DNA of 53,239 nucleotides from Alicyclobacillus tolerans (GTDB lineage: Bacteria; Bacillota; Bacilli; Alicyclobacillales; Alicyclobacillaceae), in the NCBI RefSeq assembly GCF_900142255.1, contig NZ_FRAF01000024.1, positions 1 to 53,239 of the forward strand. Reading direction: 5' to 3'. Position numbers and translations under genes: made by a program. Shown piece after piece: positions 48,081 through 53,239 of this stretch; positions within the stretch are counted from its first letter, which is position 1; the number at the start of each line of letters is the position of its first letter. The notes beneath the pieces were generated by a model. That model saw only the letters and a list, made by a program, of their open reading frames with translations. It was not told the DNA's origin and made no database searches.

Positions 48081-49013
48081 TCAGTTTATCAGGAAAGCCA
48101 ATGCCCAGTTTGTGATATACGTGTGGAACAAGGCCCCAGGCAGCACAGAACGCGTACGATAGTAAATAGCCCAGAATAGCCACCCAGTAGGCATATACGG
48201 AAACATACAACATAACAACCATTGCCACCAAGAAAGCACGGCATGGCCAGCAACGATGCTTTGAGGAATGTGAGCAGCATCAAAGAAACCTATCATGATC
48301 CATGCAGCCAAGTATGGATTTCGAACCCACGCCAACAGTTGAGGAAACATATAACCTCTAAAATAAGTTTCTTCCATCAAACCATTGATAAAAAACTGCG
48401 ACACAAAAATAACCAACACATCGACAAGATTACCATTCGGAAACGCTAAGTTTTTGACTGAAAACAACCGATCTTGAACGATAACTAAGAGCGTACTGAC
48501 CAACACAAGTACCAAGGACAACAATCCAGTGGCCCATGATAGAGAGAAGGATTGAAGTCTCCAACCCTTTAGTTTCCATACGGCAATACTCACAAAAATC
48601 GCCGCCACGACTATCCCGAGCAGAGCGTTTATGAATCTCGCATTCGCAGCGAGGGACAACATAGGGAAAATCTTGGACTGCATCAGGGATTCCATGTAAG
48701 ACGCCATATGAAACCATACTACGTATGCCACTCCGAACGTTAAAACAATTGACCCAAGCAAAATTCCAAAGTTTTGCCACGTTGCTCGTAACTTCGGTAT
48801 TTCTCGATTGGGAATGAAGTTACGAAAGAGGAACAGGACGCTCACCAGTATGACGAACACAGCATAATTCCATAGAACGCTGATCTCCGTCATTCCGGTA
48901 GGTAATAGAAGCGTATGAAGTAGGCCGTGATATAGCCACAATGTGACACCGAGGTACATCAAGAAACCGGTAACGAGAAGCAATCTGTTCCAACCACTTT
49001 TTTGTATCGGCAT
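48081..49013 (-). CDS. CPBP family intramembrane metalloprotease, second copy
   Basis: This 310-residue protein has about eight membrane helices and is a paralogue of the protein at 35.3-36.2 kb. The CPBP motifs are MEETYFRGYMFPQLL, with EExxxR, and FFDAAHIPQSIV, with FxxxH, followed by PTGWLFWAIYYRTRSVLP and ALFHTYITN. The two copies share the PTGW...YYRTR ending and overall layout, so they arose by duplication or were acquired together. It may serve peptide immunity or maturation for the bacteriocin-like cluster 3 kb away. The IS1595 copy lies directly upstream. Confidence 0.8.
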   Translation of the reverse strand: MPIQKSGWNRLLLVTGFLMYLGVTLWLYHGLLHTLLLPTGMTEISVLWNYAVFVILVSVLFLFRNFIPNREIPKLRATWQNFGILLGSIVLTFGVAYVVWFHMASYMESLMQSKIFPMLSLAANARFINALLGIVVAAIFVSIAVWKLKGWRLQSFSLSWATGLLSLVLVLVSTLLVIVQDRLFSVKNLAFPNGNLVDVLVIFVSQFFINGLMEETYFRGYMFPQLLAWVRNPYLAAWIMIGFFDAAHIPQSIVAGHAVLSWWQWLLCCMFPYMPTGWLFWAIYYRTRSVLPGALFHTYITNWALAFLIN

Positions 49014-49048
49014 AAGCCCTTCACCCTTTCATACGATTTAGGACTCCT

Positions 49049-49159
49049 TCACCTCATCCAGTCTCCATCGATTTCCGCCGTCTCGCTATGTATGCCCCAT
49101 AATCCCAAGGCAGCGACAGGAATGGGTAACAACATTAAAAAATATACTAACCTAACCAT
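49049..49159 (-). CDS. Small single-helix membrane peptide
   Basis: This 36-codon frame encodes a hydrophobic helix (LVYFLMLLPIPVAALGLWG) followed by a short acidic tail (HSETAEIDGDWMR). AAGGA lies 9 bases before the ATG, a good ribosome-binding site for so short a frame. It lies 35 bases upstream of the second CPBP gene on the same strand and may be co-transcribed. It could be a small membrane partner of the protease; no family is recognised. The IS1595 element borders it on the upstream side. Confidence 0.4.
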   Translation of the reverse strand: MVRLVYFLMLLPIPVAALGLWGIHSETAEIDGDWMR

Positions 49160-49190
49160 GTTGTTCGTTCCTTTTTTAGTTATAAATATT

Positions 49191-50336
49191 GGCTGTTTTC
49201 GCATAAATTGTTGCTTCTGGGGACGCGGTGTATAATATTGGAAAAATGCCCCGAGGAGCGGTTTGAGTGAGTTGGCTACATGTTTACGAAGACTTTGATG
49301 ACCTAAGCGAAGCCGAGAAAATACAGTTGTTTGAAGCAATTAAGGATACGCTTTTTCCTGAGCCGAGGCTCAAGGTGGACAAAGTTTCCTAAGAAGTTCG
49401 AGACAGCCGATTCAGTTCAGGATTGGCATGTTTTCATTGTGGAAGCAAGACGGTTAAACGCAACGGCAAATACCGCTCTCGCCAAAGATACCTCTGCAAA
49501 GACTGCGGAAAGACCTTTAATGACCTGACATCAAGCCCACTGGCGGGTACTCATTATCCTGACAAATGGCTCATGTTCATAGAGTAAATGTTGGACGGCA
49601 TGACGTTGCCCAAAATTGCAAACAGACTTCATATCCACGTTTCCACGGCTTTCTACTGGCGTCATAAGGTGCTGTACGCCCTTCGTTCGCTGGGTCATGA
49701 CGCACTGAACGGCATCGTAGAATCAGACGAAACCTTCTTTTTGGAGTCTCACAAAGGACGTAGGCGTGTGACCTTTCGCAAACCAAGGAAACGTGGTGGC
49801 GTGGCAAAGAAGCGTGGTATAAGCAAAGAACAGGTGTGTGTACTCGTCGCAATGGATCGCAATGGAGACATCGTTTCGCAGAATGCAGGGAATGGTCGCA
49901 TTACAGCCGTGGAGATCGATGCCGTGTTGGGCACACGACTTGCTCCAGGTTCATTGCTTTGTAAGGATTCAGCCAAGAATTATGTGGCGTTTGCAAAAAT
50001 GATGGGACTGCACCACGAAGTCATTACCGTCCATAAAGGTGTGTATGTCCGTAAGGGCATCTACCACGTCCAGCACGTCAACGCTTACCACAGACGGCTA
50101 AAAAAGTGGATAGAGCGGTTTCAGGGCGTTGCCACCAAGTATCTGGATAACTATCTGTTCTGGTTCCGTTTTTTAGAACGGTACAAGGAAATAACGCCAT
50201 ACGAGGCGAAACGGTCCATATTGAGGAATATGTCAAAGCGAGCATGTGGCGTTACGGTGGGATACCTACGAGCAGTGTAAGTTGACTGGATCTATCTAAC
50301 AAAACAAGCAGAATTCTACAATAGCGCCCAAAACTG
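49191..50336 (+). mobile_element. IS1595-like insertion sequence
   Basis: The transposase gene is flanked by imperfect inverted repeats. The left end CTGTTTTCGCATAAATTGT (from about 49193) corresponds to the right end, whose complement reads CAGTTTTGGGCGCTATTGT (up to 50336); both continue to TTCTG. No convincing target-site duplication was found. The transposase contains two in-frame stops, so this copy is probably not autonomous. The element separates the small peptide/CPBP pair from the phosphoesterase gene. Confidence 0.6.
49267..50280 (+). pseudogene. IS1595 family transposase with two in-frame TAA stops
   Basis: A continuous frame from the GTG at 49267 encodes an N-terminal region (WLHVYEDFDDLSEAEKIQLF), a zinc ribbon (CFHCGSKTVKRNGKYRSRQ and YLCKDCGKTFNDLTSSPLAG), a helix-turn-helix (MTLPKIANRLHIHVST) and the catalytic domain (NGIVESDETFFLESHKG, LCKDSAKNYVAFA, VNAYHRRLKKWIERF). 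Two TAA codons, at 49390-49392 and 49585-49587, interrupt it. The longest uninterrupted part starts at 49588 and lacks the zinc ribbon. The catalytic acidic residues are still present. The element may be mobilised by an intact copy elsewhere. Confidence 0.8.
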
Positions 50337-50360
50337 AATTTCCGAATGACATAATTGAAG
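50329..50360 (+). repeat. Short dispersed repeat, copy A
   Basis: AAAACTGAATTTCC followed by GAATGACATAATTGAAG lies between the right end of the IS1595 element and the phosphoesterase start. A similar sequence occurs at 51348-51376 (AAAATGAATTTTC, then ATAACATAATTGAAG). It may be the scar of a second IS end or a shared promoter-like element. Confidence 0.35.
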
Positions 50361-50379
50361 ATGAGCAGGAGGTTAGGTC

Positions 50380-51090
50380 ATGGCAAAGAGAGTTGCGGCG
50401 ATTTATGACGTTCATGGTAATGCCTCAGCGTTGGATGCTGTATTGTCGGATGCAGAAAAATGTGGTGTCGATACGATTGTATTCGGTGGTGACTTGGCTT
50501 GGGGACCGCAACCGAAGTTGGTTATGGAGCGGGTAATGTCCCTTAGTGGGAATATCCATTTCATAAAGGGGAACGCAGACAGAGAGGTTGGGGAACGCTA
50601 TGGAGTTGAACAAGGACTTAACAATTGGATCGCAGAGATAAATCAATGGTGTTCTGATCAACTTACGGAGCAACAGATTGATTTTCTTAATAATCAACAA
50701 GAAAAAGTCACAATAAGCATCGATGGATTAGGTGAAGTCTTATTCGTTCACGGTTCGCCTAGAAGTGATGAGGAAGCCATTCGAAAAGATACGCCTCAAG
50801 ATGAGATTGAACCGATGATTTCATCTGTTAGGGAACCTGTGATTGTTTGCGGTCACACGCACATCCAGTTTGATCGTACCGTATTTGGGAAACGAATAGT
50901 CAATGCAGGAAGTGTTGGACTTCAAATAGCGGCTCGTGGAGCATGTTGGGCGTTGATTGGTCCTGAAGTGGATTTGCGTGAAACAAAATATGATTATCAG
51001 AAAGCCGCCAGACAAATTCTTGAATCTGGTGTTCCCATGGCGAGTGACTTTGCGGAACATGTGTTAAATCCCCCGACTGAGGGACCGTGA
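50380..51090 (+). CDS. Metallophosphoesterase (YfcE/MJ0936-like)
   Basis: This 236-residue calcineurin-like phosphoesterase has the full set of metal-binding motifs: AAIYDVHGNASAL (DxH), TIVFGGDLAWGPQP (GD), FIKGNADREV (GN-D), VLFVHGSPRSDEE (H) and VIVCGHTHIQFD (GHTH). The family acts on phosphodiesters or phosphoproteins; the target is unknown. AGGAGG lies 9 bases before the ATG. It seems intact. It is bordered by the IS1595 element on the left and by a long non-coding stretch on the right, so it may be a cargo or survivor gene of the accessory region. Confidence 0.85.
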   Translation: MAKRVAAIYDVHGNASALDAVLSDAEKCGVDTIVFGGDLAWGPQPKLVMERVMSLSGNIHFIKGNADREVGERYGVEQGLNNWIAEINQWCSDQLTEQQIDFLNNQQEKVTISIDGLGEVLFVHGSPRSDEEAIRKDTPQDEIEPMISSVREPVIVCGHTHIQFDRTVFGKRIVNAGSVGLQIAARGACWALIGPEVDLRETKYDYQKAARQILESGVPMASDFAEHVLNPPTEGP

Positions 51091-51691
51091 TTTCTTTCCT
51101 GAACTGTTGCGGGATTCGTAAGTCCCTTATGTGCAGTCAATAACAACAATCTTTACGAGAACAGCCTAAATATTTAAATACATAGTATGCAACCCATTAT
51201 ATGGTACATTTTAAATTCACACAGCGAAATCGTAACTTTGTATTTTACAAACTAGTCACCAACCCACAAAACGTTGATTGTGAATGTGCCGTCAAGTGGT
51301 ATAGATTGAGTTCAACCACATATTGCATCTATATATGCACAACTGTCTAAAATGAATTTTCATAACATAATTGAAGGGCTGGTGCAACGACCATAAAAAT
51401 TATTCTATCCTGCGCGCTTCCCTAAAGGAAGCAACATACTATAATATACCAGTTCTTCGTAGTCAGTCTATTGAGCGGGCTCATGGCACCAGGATGGAAC
51501 TACCTACCCTCGCCTGCCATCAAGGTGTCATTCGACAAAAACCCATTTTCATCCTTCTGCCGGTGTCACTCCAGCGGCATGGCGGTCTATTGACTTAATA
51601 ACAAAGCCAGCAAGATTTTCTTTTTCTTACCCCGTCTAAGTTCGTATCGACTTTGGGTCAATCTTGCTGAGTAATCGCGTTGTATAGTTTT
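51091..51691. other. Non-coding stretch before the peptide cluster
   Basis: About 600 bases carry no supported gene. The stretch contains the second copy of a short repeat (51348-51376) that also lies before the phosphoesterase gene. A 75-codon plus frame at 51371 has no ribosome-binding site or protein-like pattern. The right end grades into the AT-rich promoter region of the peptide gene. Confidence 0.45.
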
Positions 51692-51737
51692 TTACTTAAT
51701 AATATTTTATTACTTAATATTGAATTTTTTACTTAAT
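51692..51737 (+). promoter_or_regulatory. Three direct repeats TTACTTAAT, likely operator
   Basis: The 9-base unit TTACTTAAT occurs three times without mismatch, at 51692-51700, 51710-51718 and 51729-51737, with periods of 18 and 19 bases. The last copy lies between the predicted -35 and -10 of the peptide gene. Directly repeated AT-rich 9-mers of the form TACNTTAAT are known binding sites for LytTR-type bacteriocin regulators, usually about two helix turns apart. No regulator gene lies in the window. Confidence 0.6.
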
Positions 51738-51747
51738 CATGTAGTAT
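51720..51747 (+). promoter_or_regulatory. Promoter of the bacteriocin-like peptide gene
   Basis: TTGAAT (51720-51725) and TAGTAT (51742-51747) are spaced by 16 bases. The -10 covers the ATG at 51746, so that codon cannot be the translation start and the ATG at 51785 is favoured. The third TTACTTAAT repeat lies in the spacer. Confidence 0.5.
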
Positions 51748-51784
51748 GAATAGGCTTCATATTTCTATGATGGAAGTATGTTCA

Positions 51785-51975
51785 ATGGATAATATGGTTG
51801 AACTCAGTAATGAAGAGTTAACAATGGTAGCTGGGTTCAATAGTTGGGACATTTTGGGGGGATTGCTGTTGGGGTTGCAACAGCAGCGTTTGACACAGCA
51901 TTCCCAGAGGCTTCTCCGTGGATCACCAGAATTGGTGGTGGAGTCGCAACAGGTCTGATTGTCAAAGGTCTGTAA
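51785..51975 (+). pseudogene. Bacteriocin-like peptide precursor, frameshifted in a G6 tract
   Basis: From the ATG at 51785 (GGAAG 8 bases upstream) the frame encodes a leader, MVELSNEELTMVAG, with the LS-EEL pattern and Gly-type cleavage end of class II bacteriocin leaders, then FNSWDILGG. At a run of six G (51856-51861) the frame continues into a Gln/Arg-rich sequence. With one extra G it instead gives IAVGVATAAFDTAFPEASPW and RIGGGVATGLIVKGL, ending in TAA at 51973. That tail is Gly/Ala-rich with GxxxG motifs, as in two-peptide bacteriocins. The downstream terminator, small membrane gene and C39 peptidase fit. It may be inactivated or slippery. Confidence 0.6.
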
Positions 51976-51983
51976 AGTTGAAT

Positions 51984-52009
51984 AAAAGGGGGGTCTCCCC
52001 CTTTTATTT
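51984..52009 (+). terminator. Terminator after the peptide gene
   Basis: AAAAGGGGG (51984-51992) pairs perfectly with CCCCCTTTT (51997-52005) around GTCT, followed by ATTTC. It lies 8 bases after the TAA of the frame-corrected peptide, which supports that reading. Because its arms are flanked by A and T runs it could act in both directions. Confidence 0.75.
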
Positions 52010-52017
52010 CTTATGGG

Positions 52018-52275
52018 GTGGTTGGGATAATATCTTATGTAATTGTTGCGTGGTCAATTATAATGATCATACTAATGGTAAAGAAATATTCGCTTATACC
52101 TAAATATAAGCGCAGAGCTTATAAGATACTATTCAGCCTATATATTTTTTCTGCATTATGTGGTGCTTTCGCAATTTTTAATACCCCTTTTCTCTTGCCC
52201 CTAGAAATTATATACGTAGGTATCTTCATCTTATTATTGTGTTTGTTCATTTATGAGTGGAGGAAATGGAAATAG
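52018..52275 (+). CDS. Small three-helix membrane protein, possible immunity protein
   Basis: This 85-residue protein has three hydrophobic segments (ISYVIVAWSIIMIILMV, IFSALCGAFAIF and IIYVGIFILLLCLFIYEW) separated by basic loops (KKYSLIPKYKRRAYK). No family is recognised. Size, topology and position between a bacteriocin-like peptide and a C39 peptidase suggest an immunity protein. The GTG start at 52018 has only a weak ribosome-binding site, and the preceding terminator lies 9 bases upstream, so expression may rely on readthrough. A slightly later start is possible. Confidence 0.5.
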   Translation: MVGIISYVIVAWSIIMIILMVKKYSLIPKYKRRAYKILFSLYIFSALCGAFAIFNTPFLLPLEIIYVGIFILLLCLFIYEWRKWK

Positions 52276-52320
52276 AATTATCTACTTTACTGAATTTTAT
52301 ACTCTGGTAGGATGATTGAG

Positions 52321-52755
52321 ATGTCCAATAAATACCCATTTTATTTTCAGAGTGCCGTACACGATTGTATTCCTGCTTGTGTTATGGCTTTGGCTGATTA
52401 TTATCATGTCCAGGTTAATCTGAAAGATATACGTAAGATACTAGTTACGAACCCTCAACATGGTACGGCTATTGAAAATTTGCGCAATTTAGGAGACATC
52501 TTGCATGTTCAACTAGGGAGACTGGTTGACCTGTCAGAACTGCCTCAATATATACCATTTATTTCCTATTTAAAACAGGCACATGCCGTTGTGGTTTGGG
52601 AATATGACCTGGTAAAGGGTAAGATTCTGATTGGTGATCCTGCTGTTGGGATTGTTCAAATTCCCATACAGGATTTTTTGACACAATGGGATGGACTTAC
52701 TGCTGTACTTCGGAACCTTCCTGAAAATGAGATCGGTTTAACCCCTCAATATTAG
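52321..52755 (+). CDS. C39 peptidase domain protein (bacteriocin processing type)
   Basis: This 144-residue protein is a lone peptidase C39 domain. QSAVHDCIPACVMALADYY carries the Gln of the oxyanion hole and the catalytic Cys. HAVVVWEYDLVKGKILIGDPAVGIVQIP contains the catalytic His and Asp; the parts HAVVVWEYD and IGDPAVG are typical. The C-terminus (LTQWDGLTAVLR) completes the domain. In bacteriocin systems C39 usually forms the N-terminus of an ABC transporter that cuts after Gly-Gly-type leaders; here the frame stops after the domain. It may be a natural stand-alone form or a relic of a transporter cut by the IS3 insertion 38 bases downstream. The start at 52321 has AGG about 9 bases upstream. 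Confidence 0.75.
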   Translation: MSNKYPFYFQSAVHDCIPACVMALADYYHVQVNLKDIRKILVTNPQHGTAIENLRNLGDILHVQLGRLVDLSELPQYIPFISYLKQAHAVVVWEYDLVKGKILIGDPAVGIVQIPIQDFLTQWDGLTAVLRNLPENEIGLTPQY

Positions 52756-52793
52756 AGTCTTGCTCCCTTAATCTCACTCGCTCGTAGGATTGC

Positions 52794-53239
52794 TTAGACC
52801 TTAACGACGAATGGCTGCACTTCGTTGTTGGCAATTGCGCGCATGAACTGTTCCGGTGACAGATCATATAAGCTACCGTGATTTCGGCGCTGGTTGTAAA
52901 ACGTAATGTATTCTGTCACGGCCGCGTATGCTGCTTGGTAGTTCTCAAACAATTGTCTCTTCCACAAAGCACGTTGTAGTATTTGTACCGCATGCTGACC
53001 TTCACAAGAGAGTCCGATGTGATAGTCAACGATAGCGCGGTCATACACATCAATAATACTCATCAGGAAGAAGAACCGATGTTCGCCTGCAATGTAGCCA
53101 TACTTAATGTCCATTTCCCAGAGCTGGTTTGAGCCAGTGACCTCTCTGTTGTTTGCCAATCGTCTTGGATGGTGAAGTCTTTTCCGGCGCTGCGGCTTTA
53201 GGATATCGAGCTCGGCACATAGGCGGTAAACCTTCTTCT
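52794..53239 (-). pseudogene. IS3 family OrfB integrase with internal deletion, partial
   Basis: The minus-strand frame runs in from beyond the window's right edge. It encodes the HTH/linker end (KKVYRLCAELDILKPQRRKR), then NQLWEMDIKYGYIAG with the first catalytic Asp, and FLMSIIDVYDRAIVDYHIG. After ALWKRQL the sequence jumps to FENYQAAYAAVTEYITFYNQ and HGSLYDLSPEQF, which normally lies about 60-80 residues further on. The segment with the second Asp and the Glu is therefore missing in frame and the enzyme must be inactive. The element lies 38 bases after the C39 gene. Terminal repeats were not identified. Confidence 0.78.

Noticed and set aside
36248-51975. Sequencing error as sole cause of the many broken frames
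   Set aside because: More than 30 genes in the first 36 kb have intact frames, and the lesions include substitutions to stops and an 11-bp duplication, not only homopolymer indels. Error cannot be excluded for the A5 and G6 sites individually.

Overview
The window looks like a chromosome segment from a spore-forming Firmicute, most likely an Alicyclobacillaceae-type acidophile; the genus is inferred. The reasons are a Spo0F phosphorelay protein, the RNA polymerase delta subunit RpoE, strong GGAGG ribosome-binding sites with many GTG and TTG starts, and a gene order that follows the Bacillus subtilis rho-glpX-tal-spo0F-pyrG-rpoE-acdA-fadF block.

Region 1 (about 0.3-21.4 kb) is conserved chromosome, nearly all on the minus strand. 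Read in transcription order it holds a FadF-type Fe-S membrane oxidoreductase, thiolase, 3-hydroxyacyl-CoA dehydrogenase, enoyl-CoA hydratase, two acyl-CoA dehydrogenases, MeaB, RpoE, PyrG, Spo0F, two lysine-fermentation-type genes (kal and kce), transaldolase, DapL-type aminotransferase, an MFS exporter, GlpX, Rho and a radical SAM protein. Kce and Kal would deliver acetoacetate and crotonyl-CoA to the hydratase, dehydrogenase and thiolase encoded upstream. A TetR-type palindrome lies over a consensus -10 in front of the fadF-like gene.

Region 2 (21.5-35.2 kb) is an envelope and exopolysaccharide locus with a fluoride riboswitch at each end. The left switch (plus strand) precedes a TerC-like membrane gene. 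The right switch (minus strand) precedes a translationally coupled pair of CrcB/Fluc channels. Between them lie PelF- and PelG-like proteins, a polygalactosaminidase-like hydrolase, a GT2 glycosyltransferase, a DUF2304 protein, a large membrane protein, a methyltransferase and a membrane-anchored degenerate HD-GYP protein with a Cys-rich tail. This looks like a variant Pel system in which the degenerate HD-GYP protein could replace PelD as cyclic-di-GMP receptor and a TPR tail on PelF could replace PelE.

Region 3 (35.3-53.2 kb) is accessory DNA in decay. Many genes are recognisable along their length but broken by one lesion: in-frame stops in a GNAT acetyltransferase, a DUF2785 protein, an anchored protein and a transposase; an 11-bp tandem duplication in an S41 peptidase; frameshifts in a VOC protein, an alpha/beta hydrolase, a helix-hairpin-helix protein and a bacteriocin-like peptide. 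IS110, IS1595 and IS3 remnants are scattered through it. YcaO-like and SagB-like remnants beside an MFS exporter and a CPBP protease suggest a dead thiazole/oxazole-modified peptide cluster. The right end holds a second peptide cluster: three 9-bp direct repeats, a promoter, a leader-bearing Gly/Ala-rich peptide frameshifted in a G6 tract, a terminator, a small membrane protein and a stand-alone C39 peptidase domain, cut by a deleted IS3 element. The first 36 kb show no such lesions, so the damage is unlikely to be sequencing error.
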